From: Rhodanobacter sp.
Lineage (GTDB): Bacteria; Pseudomonadota; Gammaproteobacteria; Xanthomonadales; Rhodanobacteraceae
Length of the DNA stretch: 64,000 bases
NCBI GenBank assembly: GCA_040371205.1
Contig: AP031382.1
Coordinates: forward strand, 1,423,562-1,487,561
Direction: 5' to 3'
Shown: piece after piece, positions 1-8,491 of the stretch
How the letters are laid out: the number at the start of each line of letters is the position of its first letter
How positions within the stretch are numbered: position 1 is the stretch's first letter
Program-made: the position numbers and the translations under genes
The notes under the pieces: generated by a model
What the model was told of the DNA's origin: nothing
The model's input: the letters and a program-made list of their open reading frames with translations, nothing else
Databases searched by the model: none

Positions 1-822
1 GCCGCAGATGGAGATTTCGCCGGGCACCGCCACGCCGGCTTCAGCGGCGGCCCAGATCGCGCCGGTGGCCATGTCGTCGTCCGCCGCGAAGATGGCGGTG
101 GGGCGCTGCCGCAGCGCCAGCAGCTGGCGCGTGGCGGCCACGCCGGATTCGAAGGAGAAACGGCCCTGCACCATGTAGGCGGGGTTTTCCTGCAATCCGG
201 CGCGCTGCATGCCGTCGCGGAAACCGGCGAGGCGCCAGACGCCGCCGCCGTGCTTGGGATCGCCGATGATGTGGGCGATGCGCCGGTGGCCGAGCGACGC
301 GAGGTATTCCACCATCGCCGCGGCCGCTTCGCGCTCGCGCAGCATCACGCCGATGCAGTCCTCGCCGTGGAGCGGGGCGATCGAGGCGAACGGCAGGCAG
401 GCCTTGCGCAGGTGTTCGAGCAGCTGCGGGTGGTCGGTGATCGGCGGGGTGAGGATCAGCCCGTCGGGCCGGTGCCGCGACAGGATGTCCTCGACGCGCG
501 CGACGAGATCCGGCGCCGTCGAAACCAGCGGCTGCACCATCATGCTGTAGTGCTGCGCCTCGCAGGCCGCCAGCACGCCGGCCTGCACTTCCATGATGTA
601 GCTGGGCGACAGGTTGTCGTACAGCAGGCCGATCATGAAGGAGCGGTTGGTCGCCAGGCTGCGCGCCGAGGTGAGCGGGCGGTAGTTGAGCTCCGCCATC
701 GCCGCCAGCACGCGGTCGCGCACGGCGTCGCGCACGTTGGGCTCGTTGTTGAGTACCCGCGACACGGTTTTTTTCGAGGTGCCCGAGGCGCGGGCGACGT
801 CGTTGATGGTCACGCGCGTCAT
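1..822 (-). CDS. LacI-family transcriptional regulator (C-terminus beyond window)
   Basis: This is a sugar-responsive DNA-binding repressor, cut by the left window edge after 274 codons. The N-terminus MTRVTINDVARASGTSKKTV is a classic LacI helix-turn-helix, followed by the hinge helix (RPLTSARSLA) and a periplasmic-binding-protein-like effector domain (GLLYDNLSPSY near residue 70, then a second lobe with FAADDD). It lies 41 bp downstream of the GH2 gene on the same strand and so appears to be the last gene of the amino-sugar operon. The perfect palindrome at 11887-11902 is its most likely operator. By analogy to NagR/NagQ-type LacI regulators the effector may be an amino-sugar phosphate, which is inference. 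Confidence 0.93.
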   Translation of the reverse strand, partial: MTRVTINDVARASGTSKKTVSRVLNNEPNVRDAVRDRVLAAMAELNYRPLTSARSLATNRSFMIGLLYDNLSPSYIMEVQAGVLAACEAQHYSMMVQPLVSTAPDLVARVEDILSRHRPDGLILTPPITDHPQLLEHLRKACLPFASIAPLHGEDCIGVMLREREAAAAMVEYLASLGHRRIAHIIGDPKHGGGVWRLAGFRDGMQRAGLQENPAYMVQGRFSFESGVAATRQLLALRQRPTAIFAADDDMATGAIWAAAEAGVAVPGEISICG

Positions 823-863
823 GGATGCCAGCCTGGATTCAACGATGCGCTCCCGGTGTCGGC

Positions 864-3557
864 TCAATCGGATGGCTTGGAGGCGGCCTGCACGCTCCGG
901 CGCGGAACGTTCCAGCCGTCCACCTCGACCTGCGGCGCGGTTGTGTCCTGCGCCGCATAGCGTGCAGTCAACACCAGCGACTCGCCGGGCCACAGTGTGA
1001 CGTCATTGTCGCTCCAGCGTATCGGCAGCGCGAGGCCGCCGTGTGCGCCGCGGCGGATCGCCGCGTGCAGTAAGAGTGCCACGGCCCTGGACGACGCGGG
1101 CACCGACAGCGTCACGGTGGTGACCTCCTCGTCGCCCTCGCGCCGCGTCGTTGCGCGGATGTCGTTGGTCGCTGCCGGCAGCGACTTCAGCGCGGTCAGG
1201 TCGGCGTACCCGGTCAGCGGCGTGAGATACCAGTTGGAGTGCGCCCAGTCGAGCACGTCCGGCTGCGTGGAGAGCCAGTAGACGTTGCGGCTGACCGGCT
1301 TGCCGGCGGCATCGGAAAGTTCCAGCTCGATGAAGTAGGTGCGCGACAGGCCGGCAACGGCCGGCAGCGCCAGCAGTTGCCGCGCGCGGTTGCCGGCGAG
1401 GTCGATGCCTTGCACGTGCTTCCGGTAACGCACGCGGCCGTCCAGGTTGCGCACGCGGATGTCGGCCTGCAGGCCGTGCGCGTCGGCCAGCGTGTGGTTC
1501 ACCAGCACGACGGCGTTCGTGTCGTAGGCGTACTGGATGTGCAGCGGCTCGTTGGCCTTCTTGGCGCCGTAGTACGCGCCGGCCGGGTTGAGGTAGTAGT
1601 CGTACAGGTGCCAGTGCAGCGAAGGCCAGGCGTTGTTGAGCATCCAGTAGATCACGCCGGTGGAAGGGTTGGCCGCGTCCATGTGCGCGTTGAACGCCTC
1701 GAACTGCGCGCGCACGTTGTCGTAGTTGTCGAGTTGGGCCTTGGCGACATAGTCGGCCAGGCTGGTGGGGGCGCCGTAGCGGTGCGCCAGCGCCTCGTCG
1801 AACGCCGTCAGCACGGCGAACGGCGACCAGTCCGCCGAGGCGTGGTACTGGCGCAGCATGGGGTACTTCCACAGTGCCTCCTGCTCCTGCGGCGACAGCA
1901 TGCGCTCAAGGTCTTCCAGCCGCGGGATGGTGGCGCCCGCGCTGACCTCGGAGTCGAATCCGAACGCGCCGCCGAGCTTGTCGGCGTACCAGTACGAGGG
2001 CGGGATCCAGTCGTAGGGTCCGGCCATCTTCATGCCGGAGGGGCCGGTCTCGGCGGTGCCCTGCGGCGTGGCCGCCGCGATGATCGGCAGCGGCCAGTCC
2101 GCCGCGCGCAGCGTATCCACGTACATCGTCGCGATGGCCGGCGGCGGCGCGTTGTCGCTGCCGATCAGGAAGCCGATCACCGAGGGATGGTTGCGCAACA
2201 GGCGCGCCTCGCTGGCCATGGAATCGGCAGCCACCTTCTCGTCGGCGGCATCCCACGGCGCGCCGCCGGTCTTGGCAGCCGACTCCCACTTGTCGCAGCA
2301 CTCCCAGCCGGCCAGGATCAGGATGCCGTCGCGGTCGGCGAGGTCGTAGAAGCGCTGGTCTTCCAGCTTGCCCTCGCTGCGGATGGTGTTGAGGCCGAGG
2401 TTGCGCACGTAGGCGAACTCGGCCTGCATGCGCGCGGGGTCGTCGCGCAGGAACATGTCCGGCGCCCAGCCCGCGCCGCGGATCAGCAACGGCTGGCCGT
2501 TGACGAAGAACTGGCGGTAGCCCTGCCTGGTGAGGCTGGAAGTGACGCTGCGTATGCCGAAGGTGGCGCCGGCCTGGTCGGAGATCGCGCCGTCGACCGT
2601 GGCGGTGAGGTCGAGCCGGTACAGCGGATGCTCGCCCATGCCGATCGGCCACCAGATTTTTGGATGGTCCAGCGCGAGGCCGGGCGTGGTCTTCGGCGAG
2701 AACGCGACCACCTGCACCTGTCCCGCTGCGAGGTGGATGGTTTGCTGCAGGGAGACGCCGGCCACCGTGCCGGCGATCGTCGCATCGTGCGCCACCGTGT
2801 CGAGGTTCCGCGCTTCCACCTTCACGGCCAGGTCGGCGTGCGCAAGGTCGGGCAGCGCCAGCGACGGGATCACCTGCGGCCAGCGCAGCTCGACCGGGCC
2901 GGTGCGCACGATGTCCACGCCGCGCCACGGGCCCATGTTGTTGTCCGGCGGCGTGGGGTTCCAGTCCACCCAGCTTGTGGTCAGCGCCATCCGCGGATCG
3001 GCCGGATGCACGTCCAGCGCAAGCGTGTTGGCGCCCGCATGCACCCACGGCGTCACGTCGATGTCGTGGACGGGGTAGGCGCCGGCGCTGTCGGCGACGC
3101 GGGTCCCGTTCAACCACACGTCGGCGCTGGCGATGATGCCGTTGGTGCGCAGCAGGGTATGCATGCCCTTCGCAGCGGCCGGCAGCACGAACTCGCTGCG
3201 ATACCACCACGGCGTCACGAACAGGCTGCCGCTGGAATCCGGCACCTGCACGGCACGCAGGTTGTCGCTGTGGAACACGTTCTTGTAGGTGCCGTTCTCC
3301 AGCAATCCGGCCATCACCGTGGAGCGGCCGCTGACCGGGTACCAGCCCTTGGTGGCGTAGCCGTTGGCGGAGATTTCCGCGCCACCCTGTTGTGCCTTCG
3401 CGCTGTCCTGGATCAGCCAGTGGCCGATGGCGGTGCTGGCGCCGGCGTCGCCATCGACGTGCGTGGCGGCGTAGTTCGTCGCCTGCGCATGGGCGAGCGG
3501 CGCGGCCAGCAGCAACGCAAGCAACGCGGAGCGGGTGTGTCGAATCTGGATGCGCAT
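864..3557 (-). CDS. GH2 glycosidase, probable exo-beta-D-glucosaminidase
   Basis: Secreted glycoside hydrolase family 2 protein of 897 residues with a signal peptide ending near AHA-QA (residue 24). The order is an N-terminal jelly-roll sugar-binding domain (about 60-220), Ig-like domain, TIM barrel (about 340-620) and C-terminal beta domains. The acid/base position reads GSDNAP with Asp468 rather than the Asn-Glu of ordinary beta-mannosidases and beta-galactosidases, and the nucleophile is Glu537 in FDSEVSAG. An Asp acid/base is the hallmark of the exo-beta-D-glucosaminidase (CsxA) subfamily, which removes GlcN from chitosan oligomers. It starts 4 bp after the APC permease gene ends. Substrate is inferred; a mannosidase-like role is the alternative. 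Confidence 0.85.
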   Translation of the reverse strand: MRIQIRHTRSALLALLLAAPLAHAQATNYAATHVDGDAGASTAIGHWLIQDSAKAQQGGAEISANGYATKGWYPVSGRSTVMAGLLENGTYKNVFHSDNLRAVQVPDSSGSLFVTPWWYRSEFVLPAAAKGMHTLLRTNGIIASADVWLNGTRVADSAGAYPVHDIDVTPWVHAGANTLALDVHPADPRMALTTSWVDWNPTPPDNNMGPWRGVDIVRTGPVELRWPQVIPSLALPDLAHADLAVKVEARNLDTVAHDATIAGTVAGVSLQQTIHLAAGQVQVVAFSPKTTPGLALDHPKIWWPIGMGEHPLYRLDLTATVDGAISDQAGATFGIRSVTSSLTRQGYRQFFVNGQPLLIRGAGWAPDMFLRDDPARMQAEFAYVRNLGLNTIRSEGKLEDQRFYDLADRDGILILAGWECCDKWESAAKTGGAPWDAADEKVAADSMASEARLLRNHPSVIGFLIGSDNAPPPAIATMYVDTLRAADWPLPIIAAATPQGTAETGPSGMKMAGPYDWIPPSYWYADKLGGAFGFDSEVSAGATIPRLEDLERMLSPQEQEALWKYPMLRQYHASADWSPFAVLTAFDEALAHRYGAPTSLADYVAKAQLDNYDNVRAQFEAFNAHMDAANPSTGVIYWMLNNAWPSLHWHLYDYYLNPAGAYYGAKKANEPLHIQYAYDTNAVVLVNHTLADAHGLQADIRVRNLDGRVRYRKHVQGIDLAGNRARQLLALPAVAGLSRTYFIELELSDAAGKPVSRNVYWLSTQPDVLDWAHSNWYLTPLTGYADLTALKSLPAATNDIRATTRREGDEEVTTVTLSVPASSRAVALLLHAAIRRGAHGGLALPIRWSDNDVTLWPGESLVLTARYAAQDTTAPQVEVDGWNVPRRSVQAASKPSD

Positions 3558-3561
3558 GGCG

Positions 3562-5010
3562 TCAATGTTCCCCGAGATAGGCTTCGCGTATTTCCACCGG
3601 CGCGAACGGCCACGAGCGGTTGGCCCTGGCCCACAGCGCGAATACCGCGATGCCGGCGAGTATCCATGCGCCGGACAGGATCAGCGACGAAGTGGACGCG
3701 GAGACGTAGACGTAGACCCAGCCCAGCAGGGCGACGATGCACGGCACCGGGTAAAGCCACTGCTTGTACGGGCGATCCAGCTTCGGCTGGCGCTTGCGCA
3801 GCACCACCAGCGCGGCGATCTGCGCCACCGACTGCACGATGATGGTCGCGGCCAGCAGCATGTTGATGACCTCGGTGAGGTCGAAGAAGGTGCCGGCGGC
3901 GGTTACCGCACCCATCGTCAGCAGCGCCACGTGCGGGAAGCCGTGCTTTGCGTGCAGGCGCCCGAACACCGACAGGAACACCTTCTCGTGCGCCGCCTGG
4001 AACGGCACGCGCGAGCCGCCCAGCAGGCCGGTAAACACCGAGGCGAACGCGGTCACGATGATCAGTACCGTCATCACCGCTGCCGCCAGGTGCCCCCAGC
4101 TGCGTTCCACCACCAGCGAGGCCACCGACTTGGACTGGGCGATTTCCTGCCACGGCGCCACGCCCAGCACGCTGATGTTGAGCACGAGGTAGACCGCCAT
4201 CATCGCGATCACCGAGACGATGATGGAGCCGGGCATGGTGCGGCCCGGGTCGCGCAGTTCGTCGCCGATGTAGGCGGTGGTGTTGTAGCCGAGGTAGTCG
4301 TAGATGCCGATCACCAGGCCCGCGCCCAGCCCCATGAAGAACTTGCCGCCGAACGCGCCGGGCGGCCAGGTGAAGGCGTAGTCCGCATGGAAGTGCGAGA
4401 AGCCCGCCGCCGCCACGCCGACCACCGACACCAGCATGACGATCCACAGCGCGACGGTGATCGCGCGCACCGACTCGATGCGCCGGTACAGCATCCAGGT
4501 GACCAGCGCGGTGGCCGCCACGCCGATCAGGTGCAGCGGCCACCAGCCCAGGCCGGGGAAGAAGAACTGCAGATACTCCACCATGCCGATGATGCCGGTG
4601 GACATCAGCAGCGGGATCGCCAGCAGCATCGTCCAGATGAACAGGAACGGCATCAGCTTGCCGGTGCGGTACTGGAACGCCTCGCGCAGGTAGACGTAGG
4701 TGCCGCCGGAACCCGGCATCGCCGCGCCCAGCTCGGCCCAGACCAGGCCGTCGGCCATCGCCAGGATCGCGCCGGCGATCCAGCCGATCACCGCCTGCGG
4801 GCCGCCCATTGCGGCGACCATGATGGGGATGGTGATGAACGGCCCGATGCCGCACATCTGCGTCATGTTGATCGCGGTGCCCGAGAACAGGCCGATGGAA
4901 CGGTGGAAGCCGTTGTCGCGGGTGATCGAAGGCGTACTGGAGTCCTGCATGGCGGCCTTGTCGTTGTCGGGTGGGTGCACCGGAAACTGTTCCGTCTTCG
5001 TGTCCGTCAC
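3562..5010 (-). CDS. APC-superfamily permease, possible amino-sugar carrier
   Basis: Inner-membrane secondary transporter of 482 residues with about 12 hydrophobic segments. The broken first helix carries the APC motif GIGPF (about 54-58), and helix 6 has GIYDYLGYNT. The frame opens at a GTG (5010); an internal ATG at 4950 (MQDSSTPS) is a reasonable alternative because neither has a strong ribosome binding site. Family members normally import amino acids or exchange them with amines. Here it is the only inner-membrane carrier in an operon of hexosaminidase, glucosaminidase, TonB receptor and sugar kinase, so glucosamine or a related amino sugar is a plausible substrate. That is inference; amino-acid transport remains possible. 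Confidence 0.82.
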   Translation of the reverse strand: MTDTKTEQFPVHPPDNDKAAMQDSSTPSITRDNGFHRSIGLFSGTAINMTQMCGIGPFITIPIMVAAMGGPQAVIGWIAGAILAMADGLVWAELGAAMPGSGGTYVYLREAFQYRTGKLMPFLFIWTMLLAIPLLMSTGIIGMVEYLQFFFPGLGWWPLHLIGVAATALVTWMLYRRIESVRAITVALWIVMLVSVVGVAAAGFSHFHADYAFTWPPGAFGGKFFMGLGAGLVIGIYDYLGYNTTAYIGDELRDPGRTMPGSIIVSVIAMMAVYLVLNISVLGVAPWQEIAQSKSVASLVVERSWGHLAAAVMTVLIIVTAFASVFTGLLGGSRVPFQAAHEKVFLSVFGRLHAKHGFPHVALLTMGAVTAAGTFFDLTEVINMLLAATIIVQSVAQIAALVVLRKRQPKLDRPYKQWLYPVPCIVALLGWVYVYVSASTSSLILSGAWILAGIAVFALWARANRSWPFAPVEIREAYLGEH

Positions 5011-5128
5011 CCACGGCCTGTGCCGGGACGACGGGTCGATGGTCGATAGCCCATCCTCAGCTTGCGCGTGAATGGGACTTGGCGCAGTCGCCGGGGCAGC
5101 GAGGGAACTGCCCCGGCCGTCGCCGCGC

Positions 5129-8100
5129 TCACCATTGCCCGCGTATGCCCAGCATGAACATGCGCTCGGAGAAATTCGAGTGCGCCGGCTGGTCGGGCCA
5201 CACCAGGTAGTAGCGCTGGTACTCGTTGGTGAGGTTGGTGCCGTCGAGGAAGACTTCGGCGTACTTGCTGAACTTGTACGACACCGAGGCGTCGAGGTAC
5301 TTCTGCGGCGCCTCGTACATCTCCATGCCGGTGATGCCGCCTACCTGGTCCTGCACCGCGCGCCGCGAACGGTAGTTGTAGGCGAGGCGCGCCTGGAGGC
5401 GGTCGTCCTGGTACCACAGGATGAAGTTGCCGGACTTGGTGGAGTTGTCCTGGAACGGGATCTTGGCGCCGGACAGGTCCCGTTCGCCCGTGTTGCTGGG
5501 CGCGTAGGTGGCGTTCACTTCCATGCCGGTCTTGGACAGGATGCCCGGCAGGAAGGTGAAGCCCTGGCGGTAGTCGAATTCCGCGCCATGGATGCTGTTG
5601 CCGGAGCCTTGCACCGGCTCGTTGATCACGATGCAGTGGTCGCGCACCACGCCGTCCTCGTCGGGGTAGCTGCAGTTGGTCACGCTGCCGTTGGCGATGA
5701 AGCTTTCCATCTTGATGCGGAACAGCGCGAGACTGACCATGCTGGTGGGGTTGATGTAGTACTCCAGCGACGCGCCGTAGTTGGTGGAGCGCCACGGGTT
5801 GAGGTTCGGATTGCCGGTGGACTGGCCGTTGGAGACGCGGTAGATCGGCCCCTGCGGCGTTTCCATCAGCGAGTAGTTCAGCTGCAGGCCGCCGCCCCAC
5901 TGGCTGAGGTCGAGCGGCATCATGTTCTTGGAATAGGCCAGACGGAACTTCAGGCTGTCGGTGATATCCAGCGAGAAGTTGGCCGACGGCAGCACGTCCT
6001 GGTAGCTGCGCTTGGTGATGGAGGTGCCGTTGGAGGCCGACACGTCGCCATAGGCGCCGGGCGCGCCGACCAGGTACTGGGTCACGTTGAGGTCGGTGTG
6101 GATCATGCGCACGCCGACGTTGCCGCTGTACGGCATGTTGCCGATGCTGCCGCTGAAATCCCCTTGCAGGTAGCCGGTCAGTTCGCGCAGGCCCACGCCC
6201 CAGGTGGTGCTTGGGTCGTCCGCGACGACGGTGCCGGGATACAGCGACTTCCAGTAGGCGATGGGGTTGATCATCGCGTCGGGGTTGACCGCCCAGTAAT
6301 TGATGCCGGAACCGAGCAGGTTGGTGTATTCCTTCCAGTTGCCGGACAGCGGCGCCGCGGTGTTCGGCATCGAGATCGCGGACAGCGGCCCCCCGCGGTA
6401 GTAGCCCTCCGCGTTGCCTGCGGTGCACGCGCCGGTGTTCATCACCACGTCGGCGCCGACGTAGCGCACCAGGCAGCCGTTCGGATCGGTGGCGCCCATG
6501 CCGGCGTAGACCGGTGCCTCCAGCGTCCAGCCGACGTTGTTGGCGCTGCGGATGCTGTCGCGCAGGCCGAATTCGAGCTGGAAGCCGTCCTGGAAATCGT
6601 ACTTGCCGTCGAAGCGCAGCGCGTTGAGGCTCACCTGGCGGTCGTAGTCGCCGGAGGATTCGATGGTCTTCATCGTCCAGCCGGCGGGGTTGGCGAAATC
6701 GCTGGCCAGCGATGGCGGCATGCCGATGGTGAGGTAGCGGCCGCCGAAGTTCGCGATGATCGGCACGGTGTTCTGCGGCACGCCGTTGGCGTTGAACACG
6801 CGGTCGCCGCCCAGTTGCGAGGGGTAGATCATGGTGGTGCCCGGCGTGGTGCTGCCGTCGTTCAGCACGTTGGGCCACAGACCGCCGTCGGAATCGGAAA
6901 TGTTGAGGTCGGTTTCCACGTTCGACTGGAACGCCGTGTCGTGCACGCCGCGCAGGCCGAAGGTGAACGAGCCGCCGTTGTCGTAGTCCAGCTGCAGGTT
7001 GAAGTTCTTCGCGTTGGAGCTTTTCTGGGTGATCTGCGAGAACGATTCCACGTCGCCCGGCCACTTCTCGTACACCTGGGTGGTGTACAGCTGCGAGCCT
7101 TCCCAGCCCGGCTCGGGCGTGCCGTAGGAACCGAGCGCGGGGCTGCCGGTGTTGCGCGACTGCAGCGGCACGTAGGTCGCGCCCTGCCAGTTGGTGGAAT
7201 TGAACTGGATGCCGGCGGTGCTGACCCACTCGCGTTGCTGCGAGTAGAAGTAGTCGCTGGTCAGGCTGAAGCCGTTGCCGAGGTCGGCCTGGAACGACAG
7301 GTTGCCGGACTTGCGCTTGCGCTGGGTGACGGTGTCGTAGAGGCCGATGTTCTGGCTGCCCATGAACACGCCGTTGGACTTGCCGTCGCCGTTGACGTCC
7401 ACGCTGCCGTCGGCGTTCTGGTGGATCTGCGACGGGATGGGCGCGCCGTTCCACGAGGTCAGGAAGCCGCCGTAACCGCCCGCGCTGGTGGCGTTCTCGC
7501 CGTTGAGCACCACGCCGTATTGGTCGAGGCCTTCGGTGGAGTTCGCGCGCGTGGTGTTGGAGAAATCGGCGGAGACCAGCAGTCCCCACTTGCCGTCGTC
7601 GTTGTACGAAACCAGGCCGTTGGCCTCCGGGCCCCAGCGGTCGGTGGTGCTGCCGCGCTCGCCGTTGGCAGAGTAGCTGTAGGTGAAGCCGCTGGGCAGG
7701 TCCCACGGGCGGTAGGTGTGCAGGTCGATGGCGCCGCTGATGCCGGCGTCGGTTTCGTTGGCGGTGGCCGACTTGACCACGTCCACGCTGTGGAAAAGCG
7801 TGGACGGCAGCATGGTGAAGTCGGGCTGCTGCGAGTCGATCTGGTCGGCCGTGATGAACACCTCGCCGTTCAGCATGGTGCCGACCTGCGGCAGGCCGCG
7901 CACGTCCACCGAGGTGCCCACGCCGGCGTCGCGGTTGATCTGCACGCCGGTAACGCGCTGCAGCGAATCGGTGATGGTGGTGTCGGGCAGGGCGCCGATG
8001 TTTTCCGCGGTGATGCTGTCCTGGATGTTCGGCGCGTCGCGCTTGATGTCGATGGCGTGCATCTGCGAGGCGCGCACGCCGGAGACGGTGACGGTCGACA

Positions 8101-8308
8101 GCGTGACCGCGTTCTTCTCGGCCTCGGTGCCGGCTTTTTTCTTCGCGTCCGGCGACGGCTTGGCGGGCGCCGCTTGCGACGTGCCGGCCTGCGCGCCCGC
8201 GGCGTCCGTCTGCGTCGGCGCGGACGCCATCGCGGACGCCGACACGGCGGCGAACAGCGACAGGGAGATGGCAAAGGACAAGGGGTGTTTGCGATGTGCG
8301 GTGGACAT
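5129..8308 (-). CDS. TonB-dependent outer-membrane receptor (sugar uptake type)
   Basis: Large 1059-residue TonB-dependent receptor. It has a signal peptide (residues 1-30, ending SAMASA), a low-complexity Ala/Lys linker, a TonB-box-like STVTVSGVRAS near residue 72, a plug domain (NIQDSITAENIGALPDTTIT, then ITADQIDSQQPDF) and a 22-strand barrel ending in GIRGQW with the usual terminal aromatic residue. The sequence style matches Xanthomonadales receptors found in carbohydrate utilization loci. The start is preceded by GAGGTAA. Flanked by GH20 and APC permease genes, it probably imports chitin- or chitosan-derived oligosaccharides. A 183-bp leader separates it from the GH20 gene and may hold its own promoter. 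Confidence 0.94.
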   Translation of the reverse strand: MSTAHRKHPLSFAISLSLFAAVSASAMASAPTQTDAAGAQAGTSQAAPAKPSPDAKKKAGTEAEKNAVTLSTVTVSGVRASQMHAIDIKRDAPNIQDSITAENIGALPDTTITDSLQRVTGVQINRDAGVGTSVDVRGLPQVGTMLNGEVFITADQIDSQQPDFTMLPSTLFHSVDVVKSATANETDAGISGAIDLHTYRPWDLPSGFTYSYSANGERGSTTDRWGPEANGLVSYNDDGKWGLLVSADFSNTTRANSTEGLDQYGVVLNGENATSAGGYGGFLTSWNGAPIPSQIHQNADGSVDVNGDGKSNGVFMGSQNIGLYDTVTQRKRKSGNLSFQADLGNGFSLTSDYFYSQQREWVSTAGIQFNSTNWQGATYVPLQSRNTGSPALGSYGTPEPGWEGSQLYTTQVYEKWPGDVESFSQITQKSSNAKNFNLQLDYDNGGSFTFGLRGVHDTAFQSNVETDLNISDSDGGLWPNVLNDGSTTPGTTMIYPSQLGGDRVFNANGVPQNTVPIIANFGGRYLTIGMPPSLASDFANPAGWTMKTIESSGDYDRQVSLNALRFDGKYDFQDGFQLEFGLRDSIRSANNVGWTLEAPVYAGMGATDPNGCLVRYVGADVVMNTGACTAGNAEGYYRGGPLSAISMPNTAAPLSGNWKEYTNLLGSGINYWAVNPDAMINPIAYWKSLYPGTVVADDPSTTWGVGLRELTGYLQGDFSGSIGNMPYSGNVGVRMIHTDLNVTQYLVGAPGAYGDVSASNGTSITKRSYQDVLPSANFSLDITDSLKFRLAYSKNMMPLDLSQWGGGLQLNYSLMETPQGPIYRVSNGQSTGNPNLNPWRSTNYGASLEYYINPTSMVSLALFRIKMESFIANGSVTNCSYPDEDGVVRDHCIVINEPVQGSGNSIHGAEFDYRQGFTFLPGILSKTGMEVNATYAPSNTGERDLSGAKIPFQDNSTKSGNFILWYQDDRLQARLAYNYRSRRAVQDQVGGITGMEMYEAPQKYLDASVSYKFSKYAEVFLDGTNLTNEYQRYYLVWPDQPAHSNFSERMFMLGIRGQW

Positions 8309-8491
8309 GGGCTTACCTCGTTGTTGATGCCGGTCGGATCCGGGTGCTCCGCGTTGTTCCTACTCGTGTAGCCAGGCGGCACCCGCTGCCGGGGCCTTGT
8401 TGCGACGCTTGCTCGATTTCCCCTGCCATGGCCTTGCGTGCCACGGCGGCTTCCATCCGGTATTGCCGGGCGGGCGCGTGCGGCGCGCCGC

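Noticed and set aside
1239-3842. 867-codon plus-strand frame
   Set aside because: Antisense shadow of the GH2 gene; the translation has no domain or signal and low complexity typical of GC-rich antisense frames.
5072-8371. Very long open frame (1099 codons) on the plus strand
   Set aside because: It lies opposite the TonB receptor gene, is rich in Val/Arg/Ala/His with no motif, and reflects third-position GC bias.
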